From: Devosia sp. Root436 | GTDB lineage: Bacteria > Pseudomonadota > Alphaproteobacteria > Rhizobiales > Devosiaceae | Length of the DNA: 64,000 nucleotides | NCBI RefSeq assembly: GCF_001426345.1 | Contig: NZ_LMEM01000009.1 | Span: forward strand, 512,540 to 576,539 | Direction of reading: 5' to 3' | Shown here: piece by piece, positions 46,998 through 59,053 of the stretch | Layout of the letters: every line of letters starts with the position of its first letter | Position numbering within the stretch: the stretch's first letter is position 1 | Made by a program: the position numbers and the translations under genes | Notes under the pieces: generated by a model | Databases searched by the model: none | Told to the model about the DNA's origin: nothing | The model's input: the letters and a program-made list of their open reading frames with translations, nothing else

Positions 46998-48407
46998 TCA
47001 GATATGGATGGCCCCGTCCCCCAGCGACAGGGCCGCCTCGCGCACCGCTTCGGACAGGGTCGGATGGGCATGGGTCGAGCGCGCCAGGTCTTCGGACGAA
47101 CCCGAAAATTCCATCAGCACCACCAGTTCATGGATCATCTCGCCGGCATTCTTGCCCACGATATGGGCGCCCAGCACCCGGTCGGTCTCGACATCGGCGA
47201 GGATTTTGACGAACCCCTGCGTCGCCAGCATCGCCTTGGCGCGGCCATTGGCGGTGAAGGGGAACTTGCCGATCTTGTAGTCCACGCCCTCGGCCTTGAG
47301 CTCGTCCTCGGTCTTGCCGACCGAGGCAATTTCCGGATTGGTATAGACCACCGCCGGAATGGCGGCGTAGTTCACATGGCCGGCCTGGCCATTGAGGATT
47401 TCGGCCACCGCAATGCCCTCGTCCTCGGCCTTGTGCGCCAGCATCGGGCCGGCAATGACATCGCCGATGGCATAGATGCCGTCGACCGAGGTCTTGTAGT
47501 GCTGATCGACCCGCACGCGGCCGCGCTCGTCCAGCGCCACGCCGACAATGTCGAGGCCCAGCCCTTCAGTGAAGGGCTTGCGGCCGATGGCGACCAGAGC
47601 CACATCGGCATCGAGGATTTCCATATCGCCGCCCTTGGCCGGCTCGACCCGCACCTTGAGCGAGCCGTCATCCTGCTTGTCGATGCCGGCAACCTTGCTC
47701 GACAGCTTGAATTCCATGCCCTGCTTCTGCAGCATGCGCTGGAACTGGCGGGCCACTTCGCTGTCCATGCCAGGGAGAATCCGGTCAAGATATTCGACCA
47801 CGGTCACCTGCGCACCGAGACGCGCCCAGACCGAGCCCAGTTCGAGCCCGATGACGCCGGCGCCGATCACCAGGAGCTTGCCCGGGACCTTTTCCAGCGT
47901 CAGCGCGCCGGTCGAGGTGACGATCTTCTTCTCATCGATCTCGATGCCCGGCAATCCAGCCGAAACCGAACCGGTGGCGATGACGATATTCTTGGTCTCG
48001 ATCTCCGTCGCCGCGCCGGTCTGCGGCGTCACCAGCACCTTGCCGGGCGAGACGATGGTGCCGATGCCGCGCAGGGTAGTGATCTTGTTCTTCTTGAACA
48101 GATAATCGACGCCGCCGACATTAGCCGCCACCGTCTCGGTCTTGTGGTTCATCATCATGGGCAGGTTCAGCGTGGGCGCCGGAATGTCGATACCAAGCGC
48201 CTTGAAGCCGTGCCCGGCCTCCTCGAACAGTTCGGAAGCATGCAGCAGGGCCTTGGAGGGGATGCAGCCGATATTGAGGCAGGTGCCGCCCAGCGTCGCC
48301 CACTTCTCCACCACCGCGACTTTCATCCCGAGCTGTGCCGCACGGATCGCCGCGACATAGCCGCCCGGACCCGAGCCGATAATGGTGAGATCGAACGCGT
48401 CTGCCAT
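46998..48407 (-). CDS. lpdA: Dihydrolipoyl dehydrogenase (E3)
   Basis: The 469-residue flavoprotein reoxidises the lipoyl group of the 2-oxoglutarate (and possibly other) dehydrogenase complex with NAD. FAD motif GSGPGG lies at residues 11-16, the redox disulfide is C43/C48 in [14 protein letters not shown] motif [10 protein letters not shown] near 180, and the C-terminal HAHPT with catalytic His is intact. It is the last gene of the minus-strand TCA cluster, separated from sucB by LysE and two hypotheticals. Confidence 0.96.
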   Translation of the reverse strand: MADAFDLTIIGSGPGGYVAAIRAAQLGMKVAVVEKWATLGGTCLNIGCIPSKALLHASELFEEAGHGFKALGIDIPAPTLNLPMMMNHKTETVAANVGGVDYLFKKNKITTLRGIGTIVSPGKVLVTPQTGAATEIETKNIVIATGSVSAGLPGIEIDEKKIVTSTGALTLEKVPGKLLVIGAGVIGLELGSVWARLGAQVTVVEYLDRILPGMDSEVARQFQRMLQKQGMEFKLSSKVAGIDKQDDGSLKVRVEPAKGGDMEILDADVALVAIGRKPFTEGLGLDIVGVALDERGRVRVDQHYKTSVDGIYAIGDVIAGPMLAHKAEDEGIAVAEILNGQAGHVNYAAIPAVVYTNPEIASVGKTEDELKAEGVDYKIGKFPFTANGRAKAMLATQGFVKILADVETDRVLGAHIVGKNAGEMIHELVVLMEFSGSSEDLARSTHAHPTLSEAVREAALSLGDGAIHI

Positions 48408-48425
48408 GTGTAGCCCCGAAACTGG

Positions 48426-49058
48426 TTAGTGTTGCTGCGCCAGTGCCACGCGCACCGCCAGCAGGATGAATGTAATGCCGGTAACCCGATTAAACCACCG
48501 GCCGAAACGGAAAAAGCCTTGCCGTACCGAGGGTGTCGTAAAGAAAATCGAGACCAAAGCGAACCAGGCAAAAAGCATGAGGCTCATGCAGCCGACATAG
48601 AGCACCTTGATGTCCCCGTCCGTATGCGCCGAGACCAGTGTGGTGAACAGCGCCAGGAAGAACAGCACGGCCTTTGGATTGAGCAGGTTGGTGAGAAAGC
48701 CCAGTGCGAAAGCCGCGAAATCGCCGCGCTTCGCGCTGGCCAGGTCGCCCTCGGCCGGTGGCGCCGGCGCCGGAGCGCGCAGCGCCGAAAGGGCCAGCCA
48801 CACGAGATAGGCCGCGCCGATCCACTTGATGATGTTGAAGGCCAGCAGCGATTGGCCGACGATGACGCCGATCCCCAGCAGGGTATAGCTGCCATGGACC
48901 AGGATCGACGTCGCGATGCCCGCCGAGGTGAACAGGGCCGCCCGCCGCCCATGGGCGATGGATTGGCGCAGCACCATGGCGAAATCGGCGCCGGGAATGA
49001 CGGCATTGATACCGAAGGCCAGCATCAGCGCAGCGAATTCGAACCAGGGAAAGGCCAT
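48426..49058 (-). CDS. LysE/RhtB-family amino-acid exporter
   Basis: This 210-residue inner-membrane protein has about six helices and the family motif GINAVIPGADFAMVLRQS (about residues 16-33). LysE-family members export amino acids or homoserine lactone-like compounds; the substrate is unknown. The ATG at 49058 and a GTG at 49067 are both possible. It lies between the sucAB and lpdA genes on the same strand. Confidence 0.85.
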   Translation of the reverse strand: MAFPWFEFAALMLAFGINAVIPGADFAMVLRQSIAHGRRAALFTSAGIATSILVHGSYTLLGIGVIVGQSLLAFNIIKWIGAAYLVWLALSALRAPAPAPPAEGDLASAKRGDFAAFALGFLTNLLNPKAVLFFLALFTTLVSAHTDGDIKVLYVGCMSLMLFAWFALVSIFFTTPSVRQGFFRFGRWFNRVTGITFILLAVRVALAQQH

Positions 49059-49120
49059 CGGGCGCACCGCATATTGTTACGCGGCCAAGCAGTTACACCA
49101 GGTACCGGCCTGCGGCAATG

Positions 49121-49645
49121 TCAGTCGCATCCCTCCAGGGTAAAGGCGTCGCCGACATCGATACCATCCAGCCACTCGGTCTGCCGATAGTTCGAATACC
49201 ACAGGCTCGCCGCCAGGTTGGGCAGGATGATCTGTTCGGGCACCGCGGCATCGACCCCGGTATCGACCCCGGTATCGAGGAACCGCACCTTGCCGTCATA
49301 CTCGCCGTAAATCGCCGGATATTGGGTGTCGTCGAGAAATTCGCAGAGTTCGGCCGGCGTGCCCTCCTCGGCAAATTCGGGCGGGCTGCACGGCCCTTCG
49401 ATCGACCACAGCGGCGATCCGAAGCCGTTGGGCACATGCACGGCGCCCTGCATTTCCACGCCCGAATTGGCCAGCTCCAGATAGAAGGCGGCCACCTGGT
49501 TGGGGGCGGAAAATCGTGGCACGCGCTTGAAGGTGAGCCACCATGGCGCGTCGGGCTGCTTGTAGCGGGCATTGGTCAGCGTGCAGTCCGCTGCCTGGAC
49601 AGGAACCGCCAGCAACAACGCGCCCAGGGAAATCGACCGCCACAT
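49121..49645 (-). CDS. Secreted hypothetical protein with DTGVDTGVD repeat
   Basis: I do not recognise a family. The 174-residue product has a signal peptide (about 1-18, ending VQAAD) and four cysteines (C21, C85, C100, C173) that could form disulfides in the periplasm. A 12-base tandem repeat at 49251-49279 encodes DTGVDTGVDA. It lies between the LysE gene and another secreted hypothetical on the same strand. Confidence 0.6.
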   Translation of the reverse strand: MWRSISLGALLLAVPVQAADCTLTNARYKQPDAPWWLTFKRVPRFSAPNQVAAFYLELANSGVEMQGAVHVPNGFGSPLWSIEGPCSPPEFAEEGTPAELCEFLDDTQYPAIYGEYDGKVRFLDTGVDTGVDAAVPEQIILPNLAASLWYSNYRQTEWLDGIDVGDAFTLEGCD

Positions 49646-49722
49646 GATACGCCCCTTTCAAGAATGGGGCCAAGGTAGCGCAATGCAGTGGCGAGCCAAC
49701 CCGTAAGTGGGGGTGGCGGACG

Positions 49723-50202
49723 CTACTTGGCGGCGATCGCCTGGGCCTTTTCCAGCGCCTCGGGCAGTTGCTTGTCGATATCGAGCGTCCCGCCATCGAC
49801 CTGTTCGAAGAAGGCGCGGCAGAAGCCGTCCTTGTCGGCGGCCTGATTATAGGCGCTCATGATCTGGCTGCCGCCATAGGTCTCGGCGGCCTGCTGCTGG
49901 CCTTCGGCACCGCCACCGAGCCGGGCGATCACCCGGTCGGCCAGGTCGAGAAAGCCGATATTGCGCAGATACCAGTTGTCGCTGGCCGCCTTGTAGGCCG
50001 GATCGAGCCCGGTGGTTTCGTAGCAATGGGTGGTCATGACCGAGACGATGGCCTGCGAGCCGTGGAACGCCATCAGCTCGCCGATCAGTTCGGCGTCGGC
50101 GGCGTCCTGGGCGGAAGCGGGGATAAGAGCGGCGAGCCAGATGACGACGGGAAAGATCAGGGGACGCAACAGGCGCACAACTCCGGTAAAACGCGCTAGC
50201 AT
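49723..50202 (-). CDS. Secreted hypothetical protein
   Basis: No family recognised. The 159-residue protein has a signal peptide or N-terminal anchor (about 10-32, ending PASAQD) and a mostly helical mature region. Two cysteines, one in TTHCYET and one in GFCRAFF, could form a disulfide. The start at 50202 is chosen so that the signal peptide is of normal length; the frame is open to 50253. It follows sucB on the same strand after a terminator. Confidence 0.6.
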   Translation of the reverse strand: MLARFTGVVRLLRPLIFPVVIWLAALIPASAQDAADAELIGELMAFHGSQAIVSVMTTHCYETTGLDPAYKAASDNWYLRNIGFLDLADRVIARLGGGAEGQQQAAETYGGSQIMSAYNQAADKDGFCRAFFEQVDGGTLDIDKQLPEALEKAQAIAAK

Positions 50203-50265
50203 CTGGACCACCGACGTTAACAGACTGTTAGCATCAGGCGTCACCGACATCACGAAAGCGCCAAC

Positions 50266-50292
50266 GAAAAGGGCCCGCCGAGGCGGACCCTT
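50266..50292 (-). terminator. Rho-independent terminator of sucB
   Basis: On the minus strand AAGGGTCCGCC and GGCGGGCCCTT pair with one mismatch, followed by TTTTCGTT. Confidence 0.75.
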
Positions 50293-50316
50293 AAACTGTC
50301 ATCGCTTTGCGGCGAA

Positions 50317-51588
50317 CTAGAGGTCGAGCACCAGGCGTTCGGGCGCTTCGAGGCTTTCCTTGACGCGAACCAGGAAGGTCACGGCTTCCTTGCCATCGAC
50401 GATCCGGTGATCGTAGCTCAGGGCGAGATACATCATCGGGCGGATGACGACCTGGCCGCCAACTGCGACGGGCCGTTCCTGGATCTTGTGCATGCCCAGG
50501 ATACCGGACTGCGGCGCGTTGAGGATAGGTGTGCTCATCAGCGAGCCATAGACACCACCATTGGAGATGGTGAAGGTGCCGCCCTGCATGTCGGCCATGG
50601 AGAGCTGGCCGTCTCGGGCCTTCTTGCCGAGGCCGTTGATCGACTTCTCGATCTCGGCAATGCTCATCTGGTCGGCATTGCGCACCACCGGGACCACCAG
50701 GCCCTTGTCGGTGCCCACGGCCACCCCGATATGGGCATATTGCTTATAGACCAGGTCATCGCCATCGATCTCGGCATTGACCGCCGGGATTTCCTTGAGC
50801 GCGTGGACCACGGCCTTGGTGAAGAAGCCCATGAAGCCCAGCTTGACCCCGTGCTTCTTCTCGAACAGCTCCTTGTAGGAATTGCGCAGGTCCATCACCG
50901 GCTTCATGTCCACCTCGTTGAAGGTGGTCAGCATGGCGGCGGTGTTCTGCGCATCCTTGAGGCGGCGGGCGATGGTCTGGCGCAGGCGGGTCATCTTGAC
51001 CCGCTCCTCGCGGCCGGCATCGTCGGCCGAAACCGGCGCACGCGGCGCGGCCGGCGCCTTGGGCGCCTCGGCCTTGGCAGCAGCGGGAGCCGCTTCGGCT
51101 ACCGCTGGAGCCGGCTTGCTGGCAGCAGCCACCACGTCTTCCTTGAGCACCTGGCCGCGCTTGCCCGAACCCTCGATTTCCGAGCCGTTGAGGCCGGTTT
51201 CGTTGAGCAGCTTCTGCGCGGCCGGAGCCGGCGGCATGGCGGTCCCGGCAGCGGACTTGACCGGCTCGGGGCCGGCGGCATTGGCGGCAGGCACCTCGGC
51301 CTTGGCGGGCGCGGGAGCAGCAGCGGTCGGGGCGGCGGCAGCACCGGCCCCTGCCCCGCCGATGGCGCCGAGCAGCGCGCCCACATCCACCGTTTCGCCC
51401 GGCTGGGCGGCAATGGCTTCGAGCACGCCGGCGGCCGGCGCAGGCACTTCGATGGTCACCTTGTCGGTTTCCAGCTCGACGATGGGCTCGTCGGCGGCGA
51501 CGGTGTCGCCCACCTTCTTGAACCACTGGCCGATGGTCGCTTCGGTGACGCTTTCGCCCAGCGTCGGCACGCGGATTTCAGTCGACAT
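50317..51588 (-). CDS. sucB: 2-oxoglutarate dehydrogenase E2, dihydrolipoyl succinyltransferase
   Basis: The 423-residue E2 component has a lipoyl domain (about 1-77; lipoyl Lys in ETDKVTI), an Ala/Pro-rich linker, a peripheral subunit-binding domain (about 125-165), a second Ala-rich linker and the catalytic domain (about 195-420) with YDHRIVDG near residue 395. It transfers succinyl groups to CoA. The ATG at 51588 is the family start. It follows sucA by 11 bases. Confidence 0.96.
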   Translation of the reverse strand: MSTEIRVPTLGESVTEATIGQWFKKVGDTVAADEPIVELETDKVTIEVPAPAAGVLEAIAAQPGETVDVGALLGAIGGAGAGAAAAPTAAAPAPAKAEVPAANAAGPEPVKSAAGTAMPPAPAAQKLLNETGLNGSEIEGSGKRGQVLKEDVVAAASKPAPAVAEAAPAAAKAEAPKAPAAPRAPVSADDAGREERVKMTRLRQTIARRLKDAQNTAAMLTTFNEVDMKPVMDLRNSYKELFEKKHGVKLGFMGFFTKAVVHALKEIPAVNAEIDGDDLVYKQYAHIGVAVGTDKGLVVPVVRNADQMSIAEIEKSINGLGKKARDGQLSMADMQGGTFTISNGGVYGSLMSTPILNAPQSGILGMHKIQERPVAVGGQVVIRPMMYLALSYDHRIVDGKEAVTFLVRVKESLEAPERLVLDL

Positions 51589-51599
51589 TGGCTTGTCCT

Positions 51600-54500
51600 T
51601 TATTGGCCGAGGGCTTCGTCGAGGAAGGCCTGCAATTGGGCTAGATGGGTCCGCATCAGACCCGTGGCGGTGGAAGCGGAAGCCGGGCGGCCGGTATAGC
51701 GCACGCGCTGCCCGGTCCGGCCCATCTGGTCGAAGACCCATTCAACATAGGGCTGAATGAAGGCCCAGGCACCCATATTCTTGGGCTCTTCCTGGCACCA
51801 GATGATCTCGGCATTCTTGAAGCGGCTCAATTCATCCAGCAGCGCCTTGGCCGGGAACGGATAGAGCTGCTCGATACGCAGCAGATAGACATCGTCGATG
51901 CCCTTCTTCTCGCGGTCTTCCAAGAGGTCGTAATAGACCTTGCCGGTGCACAGCACGACGCGGCGGATCTTGTCGTCGGTTGCCAGCTTGACCGTGGTCT
52001 TGGGCGCGCCCGGCGCCTCGGCATCGTCCCAGAGGAGACGGTGGAAGCAGGAATCGGGGCCCATTTCGGCCAGCCCCGAGACGGCGCGCTTGTGACGCAG
52101 CAGGCTCTTGGGCGTCATCAGGATCAAGGGCTTCCTGAAGTCGCGTTCCATCTGCCGGCGCAGGGCGTGGAAATAGTTGGCCGGCGTGGTGCAGTTGGCG
52201 ACCTGCATATTGTCTTCGGCGCAGAGCTGGAGGAACCGCTCGGGACGGGCGGAGGAATGTTCCGGCCCCTGCCCCTCATAGCCATGCGGCAACAGCATCA
52301 CCAGGCCCGACATGCGGAACCACTTGCGTTCGCCCGAGGAGATGAACTGGTCGATCACCACCTGCGCGCCATTCACGAAATCGCCGAACTGGGCTTCCCA
52401 GATGGTCAGCGCCTTGGGCTCGGCCAGTGAATAGCCGTATTCGAAGCCGAGCACGGCTTCTTCCGACAGCATCGAGTTGATGACCTCGTAGCGGCTCTGC
52501 TCGGGATCGAGATTGTTGAGCGGCGTATAGGTCTTGTTCTCCTCGATCTGGTCGTTGAGCACCGAATGGCGCTGGCTGAACGTGCCACGCTCGACATCCT
52601 GGCCGGAGAGGCGCACCGGATGACCGTCGGTCACCAGCGTACCGAAGGCCAGGGCCTCGGCCGTGGACCAGTCGATGCCTTCCCCCGATTCGATCGCCGC
52701 CAGGCGGTTGTCCATGAAACGCTTGACCGTCTTGTGGACGTTGAAGTCTTCCGGAATGCGCGTCAGCGCCGTGCCGACCTTGGCGAGACGATCGATCTCG
52801 ACACCGGTCTGGCCGCGACGCGGGCCTTCCTGATCGGCGGGCTTGAAATCCTTCCAGGCGCCGTCGAGCCAGTCCGCCTTGTTCGGGCGGTAATCCTGAC
52901 CGGCCTCGAACTCGGCTTCAAGCTTGGCGCGCCAGTCGGCCTTGAGCTTGTCGACCTCGTCGGCCGACAGCAGCCCTTCGGCAACCAGCTTTTCCGAATA
53001 GATTTCCAGCGTCGACTTGTGCGCGCGGATCTTGGAATACATCAGCGGCTGGGTGAAGCTGGGCTCGTCGCCTTCGTTATGGCCGAAGCGGCGATAGCAG
53101 AACATGTCGATGACGACGGGCTTGCCGAACTTCTGGCGATATTCGACTGCGACCTTGGACGCGAACACCACCGCTTCCGGGTCATCCCCGTTCACATGGA
53201 ATACCGGCGCCTCGATCATCTTGGCGACGTCGGTCGGGTAAGGCGAGGAGCGCGAATACATCGGGCTCGTGGTGAAGCCGATCTGGTTGTTGATGACGAA
53301 GTGGATCGAGCCACCCGTGCGATGCCCCTTGAGGCCCGAGAGCCCCAGGCATTCGGCGATGACGCCCTGCCCGGCAAAGGCGGCGTCGCCATGGATCAGC
53401 AGCGGCAGCACCATCGAGCGGTCCGGCTTGCCGTCGGTCGCGATATTGACCAGCTTGCCATCGGGCGAAATGTGCTGGTCCTGCTTGGCGCGCGCCTTGC
53501 CCAGCACCACCGGATCGACGATTTCGAGGTGGGACGGGTTGGCCGTCAGCGACAGGTGAACCTTGTTGCCGTCGAAATCGCGATCCGACGAAGCGCCCAG
53601 GTGGTACTTGACGTCGCCCGAGCCCTCGACGTCGTCGGGGTAGAAGGCGCCGCCCTTGAATTCGTGGAACAGCGCGCGATGCGGCTTCTGCATCACCTGG
53701 GTCAGCACGTTCAGGCGCCCGCGATGGGCCATGCCGAGCACGATGTCCTTGATGCCCAGCGCGCCGCCGCGCTTGATGATCTGCTCGAGCGCCGGAATGG
53801 TGGATTCGCCACCATCGAGGCCAAACCGCTTGGTGCCGGTATACTTGACGTCGATGAACTTCTCGAAGCCCTCGGCCTCGATCAGCTTGCTGAGGATGGC
53901 CTTCTTGCCTTCCTTGGTGAAGGTGATTTCCTTGTCGGGACCTTCGATGCGCTCCTGGATCCACTGCTTGGCTTCGGGATCGGAGATATGCATGAATTCG
54001 ATGCCCAGCGTACCGCAATAGGTACGCTGCAGGATCGCCAGCATTTCGGGCAGGGTCGCGTATTCGAGGCCGAGATAGTTGTCGATGAAAATCTTGCGGC
54101 TGTAATCAGCCTCGGTGAAGCCATAGCTCTTGGGATCGAGCTCGGGGGCCGGCTCGTCGGCCTTCATCTTCAGCGGATCGAGATCGGCATGCAGGTGCCC
54201 CCGCATGCGATAGGCGCGGATCATCATGATGGCGCGGATCGAATCGCGCGTGGCCTGCAGCACATCGGCGACCGACGACTTGGCGACACCCAGCGCCTCG
54301 GCCTTCCTGGCCACGGCCTTTTCGGTCTTGATGGCGATCTCGCCCCAATTGCCGTCAAGCGCGCTGACCAGTTCGCCATTGGCGCTCTGCGGCCAGTCCT
54401 TGCGGCTCCAGCTCGGCCCATCGGCATTCTGCTGGGCAACATCGTCGCCATCGTCGAGCTTGGAAAAGAAACTCTTCCACGTCTCGTCGACACTGGAAGG

Positions 54501-54602
54501 GTCGGTCTTGTAGCGGGAATAGAGCTGTTCGATGTAGTCGGCGTTCCCACCATAGAGGAACGAAGTCAGCAAGAACGTGTCGTTCTTTTCCTGTCGTGTC
54601 AT
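51600..54602 (-). CDS. sucA: 2-oxoglutarate dehydrogenase E1
   Basis: The 1000-residue thiamine-diphosphate enzyme decarboxylates 2-oxoglutarate and loads succinyl onto the E2 lipoyl arm. It has the E1 N-terminal segment ([14 protein letters not shown]), the ThDP motif region with [20 protein letters not shown] shortened to its conserved core GGSIHF near 435, and [11 protein letters not shown] near 292. Length matches the family. It begins a sucA-sucB unit with a 371-bp upstream gap that holds a repeat and presumably the promoter. Confidence 0.97.
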   Translation of the reverse strand: MTRQEKNDTFLLTSFLYGGNADYIEQLYSRYKTDPSSVDETWKSFFSKLDDGDDVAQQNADGPSWSRKDWPQSANGELVSALDGNWGEIAIKTEKAVARKAEALGVAKSSVADVLQATRDSIRAIMMIRAYRMRGHLHADLDPLKMKADEPAPELDPKSYGFTEADYSRKIFIDNYLGLEYATLPEMLAILQRTYCGTLGIEFMHISDPEAKQWIQERIEGPDKEITFTKEGKKAILSKLIEAEGFEKFIDVKYTGTKRFGLDGGESTIPALEQIIKRGGALGIKDIVLGMAHRGRLNVLTQVMQKPHRALFHEFKGGAFYPDDVEGSGDVKYHLGASSDRDFDGNKVHLSLTANPSHLEIVDPVVLGKARAKQDQHISPDGKLVNIATDGKPDRSMVLPLLIHGDAAFAGQGVIAECLGLSGLKGHRTGGSIHFVINNQIGFTTSPMYSRSSPYPTDVAKMIEAPVFHVNGDDPEAVVFASKVAVEYRQKFGKPVVIDMFCYRRFGHNEGDEPSFTQPLMYSKIRAHKSTLEIYSEKLVAEGLLSADEVDKLKADWRAKLEAEFEAGQDYRPNKADWLDGAWKDFKPADQEGPRRGQTGVEIDRLAKVGTALTRIPEDFNVHKTVKRFMDNRLAAIESGEGIDWSTAEALAFGTLVTDGHPVRLSGQDVERGTFSQRHSVLNDQIEENKTYTPLNNLDPEQSRYEVINSMLSEEAVLGFEYGYSLAEPKALTIWEAQFGDFVNGAQVVIDQFISSGERKWFRMSGLVMLLPHGYEGQGPEHSSARPERFLQLCAEDNMQVANCTTPANYFHALRRQMERDFRKPLILMTPKSLLRHKRAVSGLAEMGPDSCFHRLLWDDAEAPGAPKTTVKLATDDKIRRVVLCTGKVYYDLLEDREKKGIDDVYLLRIEQLYPFPAKALLDELSRFKNAEIIWCQEEPKNMGAWAFIQPYVEWVFDQMGRTGQRVRYTGRPASASTATGLMRTHLAQLQAFLDEALGQ

Positions 54603-54837
54603 CGCTTTTTCATGCGAGGCCCACGCCCCGCCATCCTTCTCAACGAACCGGCCGCGGGGCCGGTCTCATGGGCGGTCAAAGTTCCGGGGATATTGACCGC
54701 TTTTCCTTTGTATCTTGTTAAGACTTGCGGCGCTGTTTGGCGCCGCGGCTCACTCGATTGTGTTCCCGCAGCAGACGTTGAACGGGTAGCACCGTTCTGT
54801 GTCCGAAGCGCGACCGACATTGGTCGTACTTTTGCGC
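54603..54837 (-). other. Leader region upstream of sucA
   Basis: This gap between sucA and the family C repeat contains a GGCCGCGGGGCC-type palindrome and AT-richer stretches (around 54690-54722) that could hold the sucA promoter. A 73-codon open frame on the minus strand overlaps the sucA start but has no coding character. I cannot name a promoter confidently. Confidence 0.4.
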
Positions 54838-54965
54838 GACGCCCTCGTGGTTCGAGGCGCTGAAGAAGCGCACCTCACCATGAGGGCTACTGAGACACCG
54901 CACCCGGAGTAGCCCTCATGGTGAGGTGCGAGCTCTTCGCGAGCCTCGAACCACGAGGGCGTGGC
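54838..54965. repeat. Family C long inverted repeat, copy 2
   Basis: Same architecture as 8962-9090, including CCTCGTGGTTCGAGGCGCTG and the reverse complement at the right end. It abuts the 3' end of sucD, separating sucCD from sucAB. Confidence 0.85.
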
Positions 54966-54973
54966 ACTGCATT

Positions 54974-55879
54974 CTAGCCCTTCAGCACTTCCGCCAGCGT
55001 TGCGCCGATACGGGCCGGCGAGGCCGAGACCCGAATCCCGGCCGCTTCCATGGCCGCGATCTTTTCCTCGGCGCCGCCCTTACCGCCCGAAATTACGGCG
55101 CCAGCATGGCCCATGGTGCGGCCCGGAGGCGCGGTGCGGCCGGCGATGAAACCGGCCATGGGCTTCTTGCGGCCGCGCCTGGCTTCGTCGATCAGGAACT
55201 GGGCCGCATCTTCCTCGGCCGAGCCGCCGATTTCGCCGATCATGATAATCGACTTGGTGGCTTCGTCGGCGAGGAACATTTCGAGCATGTCGATGAACTC
55301 GGTGCCCTTGACCGGGTCGCCGCCGATACCGACGGCGGTGGTCTGGCCGAGGCCCTCATTGGTGGTCTGGAACACTGCTTCATAGGTAAGCGTGCCCGAG
55401 CGCGAAACAATGCCCACCGAGCCCTTGGAGAAGATGGAGCCCGGCATGATGCCGATCTTGCATTCTTCCGGCGTCAGCACGCCTGGGCAGTTGGGCCCGA
55501 TCAGCCGCGACTTCGACTTGTCCAGCTTGGCCTTGACCCGCACCATGTCGAGCACCGGCACACCCTCGGTGATGCAGACGATGAGCGGAATTTCCGCATC
55601 GATGGCTTCCTCGATGGCCGCAGCGGCGCCGGCTGGCGGCACATAGATCACGCTGGCATTGGCGCCGGTGCGCTCCTTGCCTTCGGCGACGGAGGTGAAG
55701 ATCGGAAGCTCCGTGCCATCCACACCGGAAGACCAGGTCTCGCCACCCTTCTTGGGATGGGTGCCGCCCACCATCTTGGTGCCGTAATAGGCCAGCGCCT
55801 GCTCGGTATGGAACGTGCCGGTCTTGCCGGTAAGGCCCTGTACCAGAACGCGGGTGTCTTTGTTGACGAGGATCGACAT
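54974..55879 (-). CDS. sucD: Succinyl-CoA synthetase subunit alpha
   Basis: The 301-residue subunit binds CoA and carries the phospho-histidine of the enzyme that makes ATP or GTP from succinyl-CoA. It shows the CoA-binding [10 protein letters not shown] near residue 15, IGPNCPG near 124 and the active-site His region [12 protein letters not shown] near 247. It is downstream of sucC but with a secreted hypothetical gene between, which is unusual. Confidence 0.96.
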   Translation of the reverse strand: MSILVNKDTRVLVQGLTGKTGTFHTEQALAYYGTKMVGGTHPKKGGETWSSGVDGTELPIFTSVAEGKERTGANASVIYVPPAGAAAAIEEAIDAEIPLIVCITEGVPVLDMVRVKAKLDKSKSRLIGPNCPGVLTPEECKIGIMPGSIFSKGSVGIVSRSGTLTYEAVFQTTNEGLGQTTAVGIGGDPVKGTEFIDMLEMFLADEATKSIIMIGEIGGSAEEDAAQFLIDEARRGRKKPMAGFIAGRTAPPGRTMGHAGAVISGGKGGAEEKIAAMEAAGIRVSASPARIGATLAEVLKG

Positions 55880-55942
55880 CTATTTCTCTTTCGTCTCTGG
55901 GCGCTCGGCGCCATTCCGCCTGCCGGGGCAAGGCGCCGTTGA

Positions 55943-56470
55943 TTACTCGGCCGTGTCGGCCTTGGGCGTGATGATGGATAGCTGGATGAGGAAGGTGTTG
56001 TCGGCCACGTGGGTCAGCAGCATCCTGTTCTTGTCGGTCTTGCCGGTGAGGCTGGCAAAGGTGCCGGCGCCGTTCTGGATGGCCTGACCCTCGTAGCGAT
56101 CGAGGTTCTGGATCGACTGCACCGCGACTTCGGCGTCGCCGGTGACCTCGTTCACATCGACCCGGCAATAGCCGAATGTGCGATTGGGATAGTCCTCGAC
56201 CAGCGCGAACATACTGGCATAGCCGATGCCCGGCAGGTCCTTGCCGCCCGAATAGGAGTGGACAAAGGGGCTTTCCGAGTCATCCTCAGAGGCGTCCCAG
56301 CCCTTTTCGATCGCCGCTTCCACCGCCAGCACGTCGCCGGTGGCAAAGGTTTCGCACATTTCGAGCGCCGCTACGCTTTGCGGCACGGCGCCCGGCTTGG
56401 TCTTGCCCTGCGCGGCAACGGGCGTCGCGCAGAGGGCAAGAACGGCGATGGCGGCAAGACCGGCGCGCAT
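55943..56470 (-). CDS. Secreted hypothetical protein inserted between sucC and sucD
   Basis: No family recognised. The 175-residue product has a signal peptide (about 1-22, ending TPVAAQ), a mature part starting GKTKPGAVP, and cysteines in EMCETF and GYCRVDV. It starts four bases after the sucC stop and ends 63 bases before sucD, so it is translated within the succinyl-CoA synthetase operon. A metabolic link is not evident; it may simply ride on the promoter. Confidence 0.65.
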   Translation of the reverse strand: MRAGLAAIAVLALCATPVAAQGKTKPGAVPQSVAALEMCETFATGDVLAVEAAIEKGWDASEDDSESPFVHSYSGGKDLPGIGYASMFALVEDYPNRTFGYCRVDVNEVTGDAEVAVQSIQNLDRYEGQAIQNGAGTFASLTGKTDKNRMLLTHVADNTFLIQLSIITPKADTAE

Positions 56471-56474
56471 CGCG

Positions 56475-57668
56475 CTAGCCCTGCACCGCCTTGACGATCT
56501 TCTGGGCGGCATCGTCCAGGTCATCGGCGGAAATGACGTTGAGGCCGGACTGGTCGAGGATGGCCTTGCCTTCCTTGACATTGGTGCCTTCGAGACGCAC
56601 CACCAGCGGCACTTGCAGGCCCACTTCCTTGACCGCGGCGATCACGCCTTCGGCAATGACGTCGCAGCGCATGATGCCGCCGAAGATGTTGACCAGGATG
56701 CCCTTCACCGCCGGATCGGCCGTGATGATCTTGAAGGCCGCCGTGACCTTCTCCTTGGAGGCGCCGCCGCCCACGTCGAGGAAGTTGGCCGGCTCGGCGC
56801 CATAGAGCTTGATGATGTCCATGGTGGACATGGCCAGACCCGCGCCATTGACCATGCAGCCGATATTGCCGTCGAGCGCCACATAGGCGAGGTCGAACTT
56901 GGACGCCTCGATTTCCTTGGCATCTTCCTCGGAGAGGTCGCGCAGGCCCTTGAGGTCCTCGTGGCGGAAGGCGGCATTGTTGTCGAAGCTGACCTTGGCG
57001 TCGAGCACGCGCAGATGGCCATCGGTCATCACGATCAGCGGGTTCACTTCCAACAGGCTCATGTCGGTTTCGGTGAACGCCTTGTAGAGGATGGGGAACA
57101 GCTTGCCGGCATCGGCCCTGGCGTCGCCCTCGAGCTTGAGCGCGGCCACGATCTCGGCCACGTCCTTGTCGGTCACGCCCGCCATCGGATCGATATCGAC
57201 CGCGATGATCTTTTCGGGCGTATCATGCGCCACGGCCTCGATATCCATGCCGCCTTCGGTGGAGACGACGAAGGAGACGCGGCCGGTGGTGCGATCGACC
57301 AGCAGCGAGCAATAGAGCTCGCGGGCGATATCGGCACCGTCCTCGATATAGAGCCGGTTGACCTGCTTGCCGGCCTCGCCGGTCTGCTTGGTCACCAGCG
57401 TATTGCCCAGCATCTCCTTCGCGTTCGCCACCACGTCGGCAACCGACTTGGCCAGGCGCACGCCGCCCTTGGCCTCGGGCCCCAATTCCTTGAACTTGCC
57501 CTTGCCACGCCCGCCGGCATGGATCTGGCTCTTGACCACATAGAGCGGACCCGGCAGCGACTTGGCGGCCGCTTCGGCTTCATCGGCCGAGAAGATGGCG
57601 ACGCCGGCAGCGACGGGCGCGCCATAGCCTTTCAGCAGCTCTTTGGCCTGGTGTTCATGGATGTTCAT
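56475..57668 (-). CDS. sucC: Succinyl-CoA synthetase subunit beta
   Basis: The 397-residue ATP-grasp subunit binds the nucleotide and succinate. The N-terminal [26 protein letters not shown] loop, and [12 protein letters not shown] near residue 330 are typical. The ATG at 57668 gives the canonical start; an in-frame ATG at 57701 has none of the family residues. It lies downstream of mdh with a family D repeat in the gap. Confidence 0.96.
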   Translation of the reverse strand: MNIHEHQAKELLKGYGAPVAAGVAIFSADEAEAAAKSLPGPLYVVKSQIHAGGRGKGKFKELGPEAKGGVRLAKSVADVVANAKEMLGNTLVTKQTGEAGKQVNRLYIEDGADIARELYCSLLVDRTTGRVSFVVSTEGGMDIEAVAHDTPEKIIAVDIDPMAGVTDKDVAEIVAALKLEGDARADAGKLFPILYKAFTETDMSLLEVNPLIVMTDGHLRVLDAKVSFDNNAAFRHEDLKGLRDLSEEDAKEIEASKFDLAYVALDGNIGCMVNGAGLAMSTMDIIKLYGAEPANFLDVGGGASKEKVTAAFKIITADPAVKGILVNIFGGIMRCDVIAEGVIAAVKEVGLQVPLVVRLEGTNVKEGKAILDQSGLNVISADDLDDAAQKIVKAVQG

Positions 57669-57719
57669 GTCTGGTCCCTTTGGGGTATTCGTAGCGATCA
57701 CGGGGCCCGAACCCCCACC

Positions 57720-57793
57720 GCGTCATTCCCGCGAAAGCGGGAATCTCACTTCGGCGTCCCACAAAGGGAGATCCCCGCTTTCGCGGGGATGAC
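57720..57793. repeat. Family D palindromic repeat between mdh and sucC
   Basis: Facing ATTCCCGCGAAAGCGGGAAT-type units at 57721-57745 and about 57769-57793, matching 2109-2181 and 35663-35727. Confidence 0.8.
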
Positions 57794-57804
57794 GCCTTGT
57801 TCCA

Positions 57805-58773
<969 letters not shown>

Positions 58774-58909
58774 TCATCCCAGACTGCGTTGAATTGGCGC
58801 ACGTCTTAACCCTGTCGCTCGGGAGGGGCAAGTGAACCCTTCGTATAAACGGGACTTTCGCCCTTGCTGATGGGCGAAGGGGTGATGCCGGATGGGCAAC
58901 TCTTTCCTT

Positions 58910-59053
58910 CTCCCCTTGAGGGGGAAGGTGCCCGAAGGGCGGATGAGGGGTGCTGCGCTATCAACGCACATTGAAGCACGGGATGGCGCAGCACCCCTCA
59001 CCCGGTTCTCCGCTGAACGCGGAAGAACCACCCTCTCCCTCAAGGGGCGAGGG
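58910..59053. repeat. Family A/B GC-rich inverted repeat overlapping the end of zapE
   Basis: CTTCTCCCCTTGAGGGGGAAGG at the left and CCCTCTCCCTCAAGGGGCGAGGG at the right flank GGATGAGGGG and CCCCTCACCC. The right arm overlaps the zapE stop codon (59040-59042). The rest of the 272-bp gap 58768-59039 includes the mdh upstream region. Confidence 0.75.

Noticed and set aside
54599..54820. 73-codon minus-strand frame upstream of sucA
   Set aside because: It overlaps the sucA start codon and has no recognisable features or good ribosome site.
52566..54863. A 765-codon open frame on the plus strand opposite sucA
   Set aside because: It is an antisense shadow of a high-GC gene: no ribosome site, His/Asp/Gly/Leu-rich composition and no family features. 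sucA is unmistakable on the other strand.
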